From Microbacterium esteraromaticum (GTDB taxonomy: Bacteria > Actinomycetota > Actinomycetes > Actinomycetales > Microbacteriaceae): a stretch of DNA of 64,000 nt. The stretch covers positions 48,777-112,776 of the forward strand of contig NZ_FUKO01000041.1 of assembly GCF_900163815.1 (NCBI RefSeq). Direction: 5' to 3'. The notes under the pieces are model-generated. The model was not told the DNA's origin. It made no database searches and saw only the letters and a list, made by a program, of their open reading frames with translations. Each line of letters starts with the position of its first letter. The first letter of the stretch is position 1. This document shows, piece by piece, positions 54,507 through 63,535 of this stretch. The position numbers were made by a program, and so were the translations under genes.

Positions 54507-55424
54507 ATGTCCCCCACCGACGCAGCGAGCTCTCCCACCGGCATCCAGATCCACCTTCGTCTCGGCGCTGTCACTGCGCAGATCGCGCAGGTGGGCGCCT
54601 CGCTTCGGCATCTGAGGGTCGACGGCGTCGACATCGTGCCGCCGTACCCGGAGGATCAGCCGACGCCCTCCTGCTCGGGTGTCGTTCTGGCACCCTGGCC
54701 GAATCGCATCCGCGACGGGATCTGGCAGGACGGCGATATGACCCGAGCCCTCGCCGTCACCGAGCCGAAACTGCACAACGCCAGCCATGGCCTGCTGCGC
54801 TTCACCGCCTACGAGGTCGTCGAGCAGTCCGACGACGCGGTCACGCTGGCGGCGACCATCGTGCCCCAGACCGGCTATCCGTACCTCGTCGAGACGACGG
54901 TGCGGTATGCCTTGACGGATGACGGAATCGACGTCACGCACACGCTCACCAACCGGTCGGATGCTGCCGCCGCCGTCGCGCTCGGCACGCACCCCTTCCT
55001 CACGATCGGCGGGGTCGATGCGCGTGAGCTCGTGCTGCGACTCCCGGCAGAGACATACTTCGAGACCGATGAGCGGATGCTGCCGATCGGCGAATCGCCG
55101 GTGGCATCCGGCACCGATCTGCGCGCTGGGGCCCGCCTCGGCGACGTGCAGCTGGACAGCGGATTCGCGAACCTGCACCGCGATGCCGACGGGCAGGTGC
55201 GCACCACCCTCACCGCGCCGGACGGTCGCACGGTGACGCTGCACCAGGGCGAGGGTCTCGACTATGTGCAGGCGTACACGACGACCAGCTACCCCGGACA
55301 ACCGCTCGTCGTGGCGATCGAGCCGATGACCGCTCCCGCCGAGGCGTTCAACTCGGGGCGCGGCTTACGTCGCCTCGCACGTGACGAGTCCTGGACGCTC
55401 ACCTGGGGCATCCGCTTCGCCTGA
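54507..55424 (+). CDS. Aldose 1-epimerase family protein
   Basis: The 305-residue protein has the galactose-mutarotase fold. HNASHGLLRF contains a catalytic His, and VALGTHPFLTIGG and VAIEPMTAPAEAFN (with the catalytic Glu) follow. It interconverts anomers of a hexose in the cytoplasm. The actual sugar is unknown. The gene converges on the RND transporter gene across a hairpin-rich spacer. Confidence 0.93.
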   Translation: MSPTDAASSPTGIQIHLRLGAVTAQIAQVGASLRHLRVDGVDIVPPYPEDQPTPSCSGVVLAPWPNRIRDGIWQDGDMTRALAVTEPKLHNASHGLLRFTAYEVVEQSDDAVTLAATIVPQTGYPYLVETTVRYALTDDGIDVTHTLTNRSDAAAAVALGTHPFLTIGGVDARELVLRLPAETYFETDERMLPIGESPVASGTDLRAGARLGDVQLDSGFANLHRDADGQVRTTLTAPDGRTVTLHQGEGLDYVQAYTTTSYPGQPLVVAIEPMTAPAEAFNSGRGLRRLARDESWTLTWGIRFA

Positions 55425-55445
55425 CCCGCGCCTCAATCGCGCACT

Positions 55446-55595
55446 CCGGTCGCGATTTCTCCCGCCCGCGCCGTCACCCGCACGCTCCGGTCGCGCACTC
55501 CGGTCGCGATTTCTCCCGCCCGCGCCGTCACCCGCGCACTCCGGTCGCAATTTCTCCCGCCCACGCGGCGGCGAAGCGGGAGAAATTGCGACCGG
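55446..55595. repeat. Direct and inverted 20-bp repeats forming a large hairpin
   Basis: The unit CCGGTCGCRATTTCTCCCGC occurs at 55446-55465, 55500-55519 and 55541-55560. Its exact reverse complement lies at 55576-55595. The third copy and the inverted copy form a perfect 20-bp stem with a 15-base loop. Flanking bases (GCACT before and CCGCGCCGTCACCCGC after) repeat too. It sits between converging genes and probably ends both transcripts. The repeat structure looks like a small dispersed intergenic element. Confidence 0.9.
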
Positions 55596-55646
55596 AAGGG
55601 CGGAGCCGCGGCCGCTAGTGGGATGCCAAAGGCGGGGCGGGCGGCA

Positions 55647-58600
55647 TCAGTCGAGGGGATTCGCGGCGGGGATGCTGCGGGCACGCAGCTGGCGGCGCGT
55701 GAGAGTGGCGCCAGGCGCGTCAGCATCCGGGGAATCAGGAGCATCGGCATCCGCCGACTCCGCCGCCCCGCCGCCGTGCCGGGCCCGACGACGCTCGCGA
55801 GCACCCTCGACGAGGTTGTAGAGCGTCGGCAGCACGATCAGCGTGAGCACGGTCGACGACACGAGGCCGCCGATCACGACGATCGCCAGCGGCTGCGAGA
55901 TGAACCCGCCCTTGCCGGTGATGCCCAGCGCCATCGGCGTGAGCGCGAAGATCGTCGCCAATGCCGTCATCAGGATCGGCCGCAGACGCTTCTCACCACC
56001 CGCCATGACCGCGTCGTGGGCGGACAGCCCCTTCAGCCGGTACTGGTTGATCAGGTCGACGAGCACGATCGCGTTCGTCACCACGATGCCGATCAGCATC
56101 AGCACACCGATCAGCGACGCAACCCCCAGCGGCACTCCGGTTGCGATCTGCAGCAGAATCGCACCGGTCGCCGCGAACGGCACCGAGACCAGCAGCAGCA
56201 GCGGCTGACGCAGCGACTTGAAGGTCGCCACCATCACCACGTAGACGATGAGGATCGCGGCGAGCATCGCGAGTCCGAGCTGCGAGAACGAATCGGCCTG
56301 CTGCGAGGCGACGCCGCCGACCTCGGCGCGTGCACCATCGGGCAGGGCGACCGCGTCGAGCGCGTCGTTGACGGATGCTGTCGCCACGGCGAGGTTGTCG
56401 GATGCCGGCGGCACCGTGATTGTCGCCGTCCGGCTGCCGTGCTCGGTAGTGATCGACGTGGGCCCCTGGCGCTCCTCGACCGTCGCGATGTCCTTCAGCT
56501 CGACCGGGCCGGCCGGTGTCGGGATCACGAGTGCGCGCAGGGCGTCCGCGGTGGCGGGCGGCTCCGACGCAGCGAGGTAGACGGTCAGCGCCGTTTCGTC
56601 GATCTCGACCGAGCCGAGCTGCTGCGGACGCATCGAGTTCGACACGATCGATCCGACGGCTGCCTCAGAAAGCCCGCGCGCAGCGGCCGCGTCTCGATCG
56701 ACGACGACGGCGAGGTACGGCAGGGCTGCGGCGAGGTTGTCGGTGACCGCACCGATCCCCTCCCGGCCCTTCAGTTCCTTCACGACGGCTTCAGTGGCCT
56801 CGGTGAGGTCGGCGCCGGTCGACGCGGTCACCGAGATCGCGATATCGGTCGATCCGAAGCCGGACGCACCGCCTACCGAGATGTCGCCGGCGTCCTTCAA
56901 TCCGTCGATGGCCTTCTGCACGTCGGCGCGCAGCGCTTCCTGGTCGGCACCGCTGTCGGTCAGCACCGAATAGGTCACGCCCGCACCGCCGGCGAAAGCG
57001 TCGCGCACCGAAGATCCGCTTGAGCCGATCGACGCCTGCACGTGGGTGATGCCGTCGATGTCGAGCAGGGCCTTCTCGACGTCGAGCGATGCCTCGGTCT
57101 TCGTCTCGAGGCTCGCGGTCGGCCCGAGGTCCTGAGTGACGGTCATGGTGTTCTGCCCGGTGTCGCCGAGGAAGTTGATCTTCATCAGCGGCGCGGCAGC
57201 CAGCGTTCCGGCCAGCACGACGACGGCGAGCACGACCGTGGTCACCGAGTGCTTGAGCGTCCAGCTCAGCACCGGCCGGTAGGCCTGCTGCAGGCGGGTG
57301 GGCGGAGCATCCGGATGCTCAGGATCGATCGCGTTGCCGTTCTCATCGACCAGCTGCTTGCCGGGCCGGAGGAACCAATAGGCGAGCACGGGCACGATCG
57401 TCAGTGCGACCAGCAGCGACGCGGCCATCGCGATCGTCACCGTCATCGCGAACGGCCGGAACAGCTCTCCCACCATGTCGCCGACGAAGACGATCGGCAG
57501 GAAGACCGCCACCGTGGTGATCGTCGACGCGGTGACCGCACTGGCGACCTCGCGCACGGCGAGAATGATGGCTCTGCCCTTGTCTGCGTCCCCGACGTAG
57601 TGGCGCTTGATGTTCTCGATCACCACGATCGAGTCGTCCACGACGCGTCCGATGGCAATTGTCAGAGCACCCAGCGTCAGCAGGTTCAGCGAGTAGCCGA
57701 ACGCCTGCAGCCCGATGAAGGTGATGAGCACCGAGGTCGGAATCGAGATGGCGGTGACGATGGTGGAGCGCACCGACAGCAGGAACACCAGAATGACGAG
57801 CACCGCGAAGGCGAGGCCGAGCAGCCCCTCGGTCGCCAGCGTCTCGATGGACTGCTCGATGAACGGCGCCTGGTCGAAGATCACCGTGAACGAAGCATCC
57901 GGAAATGACTCGCCGATCTCATCGAGCGCGGCGAGCACGCCCTGTGACACCTCGACCGTGTTCGCCGCGGGAAGCTTCGTGATCGAGATGGAGAGCGCGT
58001 CCTTGCCGTCGACGCGCGAGACGGAGGTGATCGGGTCCTGCGCCTGAGCGACGGTGGCGACGTCGCCGATCGTGGCATCCGTTCCGACGAGCGGAAGGGC
58101 TGCGATCTCCTTGACCGACGTGATCTTCGCGCCGGTCTGCACGGTCAGGGTCTCACCGTTCTCGGTGATGCTGCCGCCCGGGAAGAGCGTACCGTTCTGC
58201 TGCAGTGCCGAGCTGATCGCCTGCGTGCTCAGCTGCCGCTCTGCGAGCTTCGCCGGATCTGGCGTGATCGTGATCCGCTGCCCGACGCCGCCGACGATCT
58301 CGGCCGCGTTGACGCCCTCGACGTCTTCCAGCGCAGGAACAGCCACGTTCTCCAGCTCAGCCTGGGCGTTCTCGGCATCCTCGAATCCGGTGACGGCGAT
58401 CTGAATCACCGGGAAGTCGTCGATCGAGATCGACAGCACCTGCGGCGCCAGATCTTCGGGCAGCTGAGACGAGATGCGGTTGATCGCCTGCTGCATCTTC
58501 TGCTCAGCCGTGGCGAGGTTCGTGCCGTAGGTGAACATCGCCTGCACGACTGAGGCGTTGGTGGTGCTCGTGGCGGTCGTCGATTCGAGCCCTGGCACGC

Positions 58601-58820
58601 CCTGAATCGCGTTCTCGATGGGGGTCGATACGTCGTTCTCCACGACCTCCGGCGACGCACCGGGATACGTGGTCATGACCACGAGCGCCGGCAGCTCGAG
58701 TGAGGGGATCAGCTCCTGCTTGAGGTTCGTCAGCGCGAGACCTCCGAAGACAGCGGCCACGATCGTGATGAGGGCGATGAGCGCACGGTTTCGCAGGCTC
58801 AGAACGGCGAGGTTCGACAA
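55647..58820 (-). CDS. RND-family efflux transporter (AcrB/HAE1-like)
   Basis: The 1057-residue protein is an RND pump with twelve predicted helices in two halves. The first helix starts near residue 12, and helix 4 carries the proton-relay acidic pair (GRVVDDSIVVIENIKR). Large outer loops (~30-310 and ~520-800) form pore/porter domains, and the second half repeats the helix set (~815-1020). It exports drugs or lipophilic substrates using the proton gradient. No membrane-fusion partner is adjacent. TTG 58820 is the start, behind GAGAGAA. A TetR regulator gene ends 19 bp upstream on the same strand. Confidence 0.93.
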   Translation of the reverse strand: MSNLAVLSLRNRALIALITIVAAVFGGLALTNLKQELIPSLELPALVVMTTYPGASPEVVENDVSTPIENAIQGVPGLESTTATSTTNASVVQAMFTYGTNLATAEQKMQQAINRISSQLPEDLAPQVLSISIDDFPVIQIAVTGFEDAENAQAELENVAVPALEDVEGVNAAEIVGGVGQRITITPDPAKLAERQLSTQAISSALQQNGTLFPGGSITENGETLTVQTGAKITSVKEIAALPLVGTDATIGDVATVAQAQDPITSVSRVDGKDALSISITKLPAANTVEVSQGVLAALDEIGESFPDASFTVIFDQAPFIEQSIETLATEGLLGLAFAVLVILVFLLSVRSTIVTAISIPTSVLITFIGLQAFGYSLNLLTLGALTIAIGRVVDDSIVVIENIKRHYVGDADKGRAIILAVREVASAVTASTITTVAVFLPIVFVGDMVGELFRPFAMTVTIAMAASLLVALTIVPVLAYWFLRPGKQLVDENGNAIDPEHPDAPPTRLQQAYRPVLSWTLKHSVTTVVLAVVVLAGTLAAAPLMKINFLGDTGQNTMTVTQDLGPTASLETKTEASLDVEKALLDIDGITHVQASIGSSGSSVRDAFAGGAGVTYSVLTDSGADQEALRADVQKAIDGLKDAGDISVGGASGFGSTDIAISVTASTGADLTEATEAVVKELKGREGIGAVTDNLAAALPYLAVVVDRDAAAARGLSEAAVGSIVSNSMRPQQLGSVEIDETALTVYLAASEPPATADALRALVIPTPAGPVELKDIATVEERQGPTSITTEHGSRTATITVPPASDNLAVATASVNDALDAVALPDGARAEVGGVASQQADSFSQLGLAMLAAILIVYVVMVATFKSLRQPLLLLVSVPFAATGAILLQIATGVPLGVASLIGVLMLIGIVVTNAIVLVDLINQYRLKGLSAHDAVMAGGEKRLRPILMTALATIFALTPMALGITGKGGFISQPLAIVVIGGLVSSTVLTLIVLPTLYNLVEGARERRRARHGGGAAESADADAPDSPDADAPGATLTRRQLRARSIPAANPLD

Positions 58821-58839
58821 GGTGATTCTCTCGGGCTAG

Positions 58840-59427
58840 TCAGTGGTCGGCGGTGGCGCGGGTGTGCGCGGCGGGTGGCGGGGTGAGGATGCCGGTCAGC
58901 GCACTCTCGATGAGATGCTGAGCCAGCGGTTCGTCGTGGATTTGCGCGTGCCAGAGCACACCATCGATGAAGACGGCTGCGGCCTGCGCACGGTCGTGCC
59001 CGTACAAAGGAGCGAGAAATGCGGCGAACTCATCTGACCAGTGTCTCGCAAGCTCACGCAGGCGGGGGTCGTGCACAGCGGCGGTGACCACGGCACGGTC
59101 GGCCTGGACAGATCTCGCGTCGGCTAGCGCGACCTGCAGCAGCCCGGCAAGGACGGCCGGAGTGGTTCCGCGCTCGGTCAAAACCGTTTTGATCGCGTTC
59201 ATCTTCTCATCGACGTGCTCGACGAGAAGGTGCAGCGCGGCATCGCGCAGATCGTCAAGAGTCGCGAAGTACTGGGTGGTCGCGCCGAGCGGCACGTCGG
59301 CCCTGGCTGCGACCATCCGATGCGTGATGGCATCGACGCCGACCTCGGTGATGAGCTCGGCCGCGGCCGTCACGATCGCCTGGCGGCGGGCGTGCGGATC
59401 GCGCCTTCGGCGCACCTGGTCAGTCAT
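58840..59427 (-). CDS. TetR-family regulator of the RND pump
   Basis: The 195-residue protein has an N-terminal TetR HTH (RRQAIVTAAAELITEVGVDA, THRMVAARADVPLGATTQYF) and a C-terminal ligand domain. It probably represses itself and the RND pump that follows 19 bp later, with derepression by an effluxed compound. ATG 59427 lies just after AAGGAG. The palindromic TGTACA repeats at 59444-59463 are the likely operator. Confidence 0.93.
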   Translation of the reverse strand: MTDQVRRRRDPHARRQAIVTAAAELITEVGVDAITHRMVAARADVPLGATTQYFATLDDLRDAALHLLVEHVDEKMNAIKTVLTERGTTPAVLAGLLQVALADARSVQADRAVVTAAVHDPRLRELARHWSDEFAAFLAPLYGHDRAQAAAVFIDGVLWHAQIHDEPLAQHLIESALTGILTPPPAAHTRATADH

Positions 59428-59443
59428 GATCTCCTTGGACGGC

Positions 59444-59463
59444 TGTACATGTACTTTTGTACA
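59444..59463. promoter_or_regulatory. Likely TetR operator (TGTACA palindromes)
   Basis: TGTACATGTACTTTTGTACA contains a perfect TGTACA palindrome next to TGTAC-TTTT-GTACA, ending 16 bp before the TetR start. It is A/T-rich and symmetrical, as expected for an autoregulatory operator. Confidence 0.6.
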
Positions 59464-59521
59464 TTTTTGTGATGTGCGGATGCTGGGAGAGCCAGCACTC
59501 AGGAACCCGGCCATCGTTACG

Positions 59522-59527
59522 TAGACT
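59522..59527 (+). promoter_or_regulatory. -10 box of the Pr6Pr gene
   Basis: TAGACT, with a ~55-base leader containing AGGAGG before GTG 59588. Confidence 0.35.
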
Positions 59528-59587
59528 CGACGAATCGGTCACGCCTCCGCCCGAAGGAGCTCAGACCGCCAGGAGGACGACCCGCGA

Positions 59588-60310
59588 GTGCTGACCAGAA
59601 AGATCTTCGGCTGGCTGCGTCTGCTGACCGCGGCCATATGCATCACGGCGCTCACGCACCGGATGATCTGGGGCATGGGCTCGCAGACCCTCGCCAGCGA
59701 CAACTTCTTCGCGTATCTGACGATCCAGTCGAACACCGCGTTCGCTGTGGTCGCGATCGTCGCCGGAATCATTGCGCTGCGCCAGGATGAGGATCCGGCC
59801 TGGATGACGACCGCCCGCGCCCTCGTGCTGAGCTGGACGATAACGGCCGGCCTCGCTTTCGCGCTCATCGTCTGGCAGGCGGGGCTGCGCGGCATCCCGA
59901 TCACGGTGCCCTGGTCTGACGTGATGCTGCACTTCATCATTCCCGCGTGGACCATCGTGGCGTGGATATTCGGACCCGGCCGGCGCGCGGCATCGTGGCG
60001 GGTCGTGCCGTTCGTGCTGCTGTACCCGATCGTGTGGGGCGTGTTCACGATCTGGAGGGGAGCGGTGATCGGGTGGTACCCGTACTACTTCCTCGACCCG
60101 CGACAGGTGTCGGGACTGCTTGAGATGGCGATCACCTCGGCAATCGCCCTGGCGATCTTCGCGCTGGTCGCATCGGGGCTCGTGGTGCTCAGCCGGGTGC
60201 ACCCGACGGTTGAGGGGGTCTCGCACGCGATCTGGCGGAAACTGCCGCGTAAGCGAGCGGATGCCGCGCGGTCGGGCGTCAGAAAACTGCCGCCACCCCT
60301 CGGAGCCTGA
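59588..60310 (+). CDS. Pr6Pr-family six-helix membrane protein
   Basis: The 240-residue protein has six hydrophobic helices and family motifs (NFFAYLTIQSNTAF, SDVMLHFIIPAWTIVAW, IWRGAVIGWYPYYFLDP). Function of Pr6Pr proteins is not established. The GTG at 59588 follows AGGAGG by 11 bases. It converges with the amine-oxidase-like gene; the stops abut. Confidence 0.88.
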   Translation: MLTRKIFGWLRLLTAAICITALTHRMIWGMGSQTLASDNFFAYLTIQSNTAFAVVAIVAGIIALRQDEDPAWMTTARALVLSWTITAGLAFALIVWQAGLRGIPITVPWSDVMLHFIIPAWTIVAWIFGPGRRAASWRVVPFVLLYPIVWGVFTIWRGAVIGWYPYYFLDPRQVSGLLEMAITSAIALAIFALVASGLVVLSRVHPTVEGVSHAIWRKLPRKRADAARSGVRKLPPPLGA

Positions 60311-61693
60311 TCAGTTGTCGGCTTCCTCTTCCGGGGCGAAGAAGGCCAGCGACTCGCGTGCGGCCACTTGTGCGTCATCATCGCTGAGCGACGCGAACTG
60401 CTCGGCGGCCTGACCGCCGACGAGGCCGACGAGGATAGGCTCGCCGGTCGCGGGCTGCAGATTCAGCCAGGTGCGGATGAGACCGCCACCGCCGACGACG
60501 TGCCAGATCAGCGCCTCGGTATCCCAGAACGGCTCTTCGAACCGCATCCAGACCGTCTCGATGAACCCGGATGCCAGGGCGGCGATCGCGCCCCGGTGCG
60601 CGAACGGCAGTGCCGGCGCGAACTCGATTCCCTGCTGCTGGAGGACGCCCACCGGCACGGCGACGACGACGCGGTCGAACGAGAGCGACTCACCGGTGCC
60701 GATGCGCAGGCTCGCTCCGCGGTCGTCATAGGCGATGCGCACCACGGGCGAGGCGAGGGTCACCTCGAGGTCGGCAAGGTGCTCGTTGATGAACTCACCG
60801 AGATCCCCCGTCAGCCCGTTGAGCGCGTCTGGCGCGAAGTCGGGTGGATACCAGCTGGAGGCGCGCTCAGGGTCGACGCCTGTGGTCGCCGAGAGCCAAG
60901 CCAACGCGGCTGTCAGCTCAGCCTCTTCGGGGTCGGCGCCGTTCTGCGTGAGGGCTTCGATGAGTGACACGTCGGTGGGAAGTCCACTGGCCTTCTCGAC
61001 GGCCTGCGCGATCGGCTCGCCATCGATTGTCTCGGTTTCGCCGTCTTTCGACCAGCCGGTCGCCGAGTCCAAACTGATCTGGTCAGTGCTCATCGAGATG
61101 AGCCGGTCGTGCAGGGCATCGACCTGTGCTTCGCCGAGAAGCCACGCACCGAGCTGCGCGGGCATCGGCCATTCGTCATCGGATTGGCTGAGGATGCGTC
61201 CACCGGTGCGCTCGCGCGCTTCGAGGATGGTCACGGTGTGCCCGGCATCCGCCAGCAGCCGCGCGGCGACGACGCCCGCGGCGCCCGCGCCCACAACCGC
61301 AACGCGTTCGGATTCGGATGCTGCGGAGACGATCGCCAGACCGGCGCGGCGGCCCGAGTCGACCGCGCCCAGCACCGTGCCGGGGTTGCCCGCATCCGTC
61401 GCCTCCCCCGCGAAGAAAAGTCGCTGCATGACCGGGTCGGCGAGCACGTCACGCTGCTGCGGATCGCTGCCGGCAGGCAGATAGCTGGCAGCGCCGAACG
61501 AGTACGGATCCGTCGACCACGTGCTGCGCGCCCACCCGGCAGCGGACGGCACGTTCGACGGTGCGGTCGGCTTCGGCACGGGCTTCTTCGTCTTGGTCGG
61601 CTCCGGTGTCGGCTCGGGCGTGCACGAGGCAAGGAGCATCGCGACGGCACCGGTTCCGGCGCCGAGCAGAAGAGTGCGGCGAGTGATGCTCAT
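60311..61693 (-). CDS. Tat-exported lipoprotein amine oxidase with permuted module order
   Basis: The 460-residue protein has a Tat signal (TRRTLLLGAG) with a lipobox LLASC (20-24). The FAD-binding motif VAVVGAGAAGVVAARLL (131-147), LEARERTGGR (158-166), and VVVAVPVGVLQQQ are those of flavin monoamine oxidases. However, the usual C-terminal module (W-x-TDPYSFGAAS, RLFFAGEAT, GTVLGAVDSGRRA) sits before the FAD motif, at 54-121. The protein ends just after GGQAAEQFASLSDD, where that module normally follows. This reads as a circular permutation. Activity is unknown. A TAGTCT box lies nine bases before the ATG. Confidence 0.88.
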   Translation of the reverse strand: MSITRRTLLLGAGTGAVAMLLASCTPEPTPEPTKTKKPVPKPTAPSNVPSAAGWARSTWSTDPYSFGAASYLPAGSDPQQRDVLADPVMQRLFFAGEATDAGNPGTVLGAVDSGRRAGLAIVSAASESERVAVVGAGAAGVVAARLLADAGHTVTILEARERTGGRILSQSDDEWPMPAQLGAWLLGEAQVDALHDRLISMSTDQISLDSATGWSKDGETETIDGEPIAQAVEKASGLPTDVSLIEALTQNGADPEEAELTAALAWLSATTGVDPERASSWYPPDFAPDALNGLTGDLGEFINEHLADLEVTLASPVVRIAYDDRGASLRIGTGESLSFDRVVVAVPVGVLQQQGIEFAPALPFAHRGAIAALASGFIETVWMRFEEPFWDTEALIWHVVGGGGLIRTWLNLQPATGEPILVGLVGGQAAEQFASLSDDDAQVAARESLAFFAPEEEADN

Positions 61694-61743
61694 CGTGTTG
61701 CCAGACTACCCGGGGATGCAGCGTTCCCGCCGCCTCCCCGCGC

Positions 61744-62523
61744 CTACAGGTTCGTCTCGGCGTATACGACGAGAGCTTCGCGCACGAATTCAGCCCCCGT
61801 GGTGCCGCCGGATCCCGTGGCGTAGTTCGCGGCGAAACGCGGGTCGGCGACGTACATCTCCGCGAGTGAGAGCACGTAGCTCTTGAGCTCGGCGCCAGAA
61901 GCGGCAGCAGGCGTGCCCGGAACCGAACTCAGCCATTGCACGTGTCGGCGCGCGATCTCCTGCGGTGTTGCGGATGCCGGTTCGGCGCCGCTCTCCGCGG
62001 CGGCGATCCAGTCGTGATTCAGGTCGGTGACGCGCTGCTGCCAGGCCGCGCGGTCGTCGGGCGATATGCCCCGCCACCAGCGGTCGCTGTCGGCGTAGGC
62101 CTGCTTTCCCCAGCGCTGTTCGACCTCGTCCTTGTACTGAGTGTGATCGAAGCCGTCGAACATGTTCTCGGCCATGAGGGTCGTTCCTTTCTGCAAAGCG
62201 ATGATGGTGGATTCCACCGAGTCGATCTGACGTCTCACCCGGTCCTGCTCCTGGCGAAGCCAGGCGAGGTGCGTCTTGAGAGCCGCGGCTTCGGTCACGG
62301 CATCCGCTATCGGATCGAGCACCGCCGCGATCTGCGGCAGGCCCAGCCCGAGCTCGCGCAGCAGCAGAATGCGCTGCAGGCGCACGAGTGCCGCCTGGTC
62401 GTAATGCCGGTAGCCATTGCTCGCGATCCGCGAGGGTGCGAGCAGGCCGATGTCGTCGTAGTGCCGCAGTGTTCTGCTCGTCGTGCCGGCGAGCCGGGCG
62501 ATCTCTTGAATCGACCAGTCCAT
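61744..62523 (-). CDS. MerR-family regulator with TipAS-like domain
   Basis: The 259-residue protein has an N-terminal MerR HTH (SIQEIARLAGTTSRTLRHYDDIGLL, then the RILLLRELGLGLPQIAAVLD wing). A coiled-coil dimer helix follows. The C-terminal TipAS-like domain (~135-259; FDHTQYKDEVEQRWG) binds antibiotics in TipA proteins. It probably activates its own promoter on ligand binding. ATG 62523 follows GAGGAGG; the longer frame to 62595 would start within the promoter. Confidence 0.93.
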   Translation of the reverse strand: MDWSIQEIARLAGTTSRTLRHYDDIGLLAPSRIASNGYRHYDQAALVRLQRILLLRELGLGLPQIAAVLDPIADAVTEAAALKTHLAWLRQEQDRVRRQIDSVESTIIALQKGTTLMAENMFDGFDHTQYKDEVEQRWGKQAYADSDRWWRGISPDDRAAWQQRVTDLNHDWIAAAESGAEPASATPQEIARRHVQWLSSVPGTPAAASGAELKSYVLSLAEMYVADPRFAANYATGSGGTTGAEFVREALVVYAETNL

Positions 62524-62564
62524 GGCATCCTCCTCTGCGTTCGTCATCTGATCTCGATACTGCG

Positions 62565-62595
62565 ACTTTAGAAGTTGACGTCGCGTCAAGGTCAA
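62565..62595 (-). promoter_or_regulatory. MerR-type promoter with 19-bp spacer and operator
   Basis: On the minus strand TTGACC (62590-62595), a 19-bp spacer and TAAAGT (62565-62570) precede the MerR gene. The spacer contains the perfect palindrome TTGACG-N3-CGTCAA (62575-62589). An over-long spacer with a centred palindrome is the hallmark of promoters twisted open by MerR proteins. Confidence 0.8.
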
Positions 62596-62624
62596 GCTGT
62601 TCTCAGCAAACTTTCATGCCAACT

Positions 62625-62673
62625 CGCGATATATCGTGTTACTGTCCTCTAACGCGATATATCTCGATATCGC
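62625..62673. promoter_or_regulatory. Candidate PadR operator (CGCGATATATC repeats)
   Basis: CGCGATATATC occurs at 62625-62635 and 62653-62663, 28 bp apart. The first contains the palindrome CGATATATCG (62627-62636). The second is part of GCGATAT-N6-ATATCGC (62654-62673). They precede the DUF4097-PadR operon and are the likely binding sites of its PadR regulator. Confidence 0.55.
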
Positions 62674-62695
62674 CGCAATCAGGAAGAGAACGGAA

Positions 62696-63535
62696 ATGAC
62701 CGAGAAGTGGCTCATCGCCCCCGGCGAAGAACGCGTCATCGACATCGCCTCGGCATCACGGCTCAAGGTCGGACTCGTCGGCGGGCAGGTCGATGTCATC
62801 GCGCACGACGAACCCGGCATCCGCATCGAGGTGCACGGCGTCACCATCAAGGATCTGCGCATCGAATCCAACGACGGCGAGATCGAGATCGACCACCCGC
62901 AGATCGGCTGGGACAACTTCCTCGAGGTGTTCCGCAACTTCGGCGCCGGTGGCCCGAAGGCCGAGATCAGCGTCGCCGTGCCTCGTGCCATCGCCCTCAC
63001 GCTCGGCGTCGTCAGTGCTGGAGCGCTGGTCTCCGGCATCCGCAATGATGTCCGACTCAACACCGTCTCCGGCGACCTCATCGCCGACGGCGTCACGGGC
63101 GACCTCTCGGTGAACTCGGTGTCGGGCGACGTGCAGGTGCGCGGGCTCGTCGGCACGATCACGGCCAACAGCGTCTCGGGCGATGTCGCGGTCACCGGCA
63201 CACTGCGCAAAGCAACCGTCGACACCGTCTCGGGCGCGACGCTCGTCGACGCGATCGGCAATATCAACTCGGTGAACCTCAACACCGTCTCCGGCGCGAC
63301 CACCATCCGGCTCGACGAGACTTTGCCGGCGAACTACGTGCTGCGCAGCATGAGCGGCAAGCTGCTCGTCGATGGCGAGCAGCGCTCGAGCGGCGGACCC
63401 AGCAACTACAGCGGGCAGAAGGGCGAACTCGCCGGTAGCTTCGTCGACGTGCGCGCGAACTCGGTGTCGGGTGGCATCACTGTGCTGCGGCGCCCGCGGG
63501 TCTCGGTCGCCGACGACGCGGAGTGGGAATCATGA
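62696..63535 (+). CDS. DUF4097-family beta-repeat protein
   Basis: The 279-residue protein is made of short beta repeats with N-[ST]-VSGD/VSGA turns spaced about 18-20 residues apart (~120-215), giving a right-handed beta-solenoid as in DUF4097 proteins. No signal peptide or membrane segment is seen. DUF4097 genes commonly pair with PadR regulators, as here. Function is unknown; a bactofilin-like or membrane-stress link is only suggested. AGGAAGAG precedes ATG 62696, and the stop overlaps the PadR start (ATGA). Confidence 0.9.
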   Translation: MTEKWLIAPGEERVIDIASASRLKVGLVGGQVDVIAHDEPGIRIEVHGVTIKDLRIESNDGEIEIDHPQIGWDNFLEVFRNFGAGGPKAEISVAVPRAIALTLGVVSAGALVSGIRNDVRLNTVSGDLIADGVTGDLSVNSVSGDVQVRGLVGTITANSVSGDVAVTGTLRKATVDTVSGATLVDAIGNINSVNLNTVSGATTIRLDETLPANYVLRSMSGKLLVDGEQRSSGGPSNYSGQKGELAGSFVDVRANSVSGGITVLRRPRVSVADDAEWES

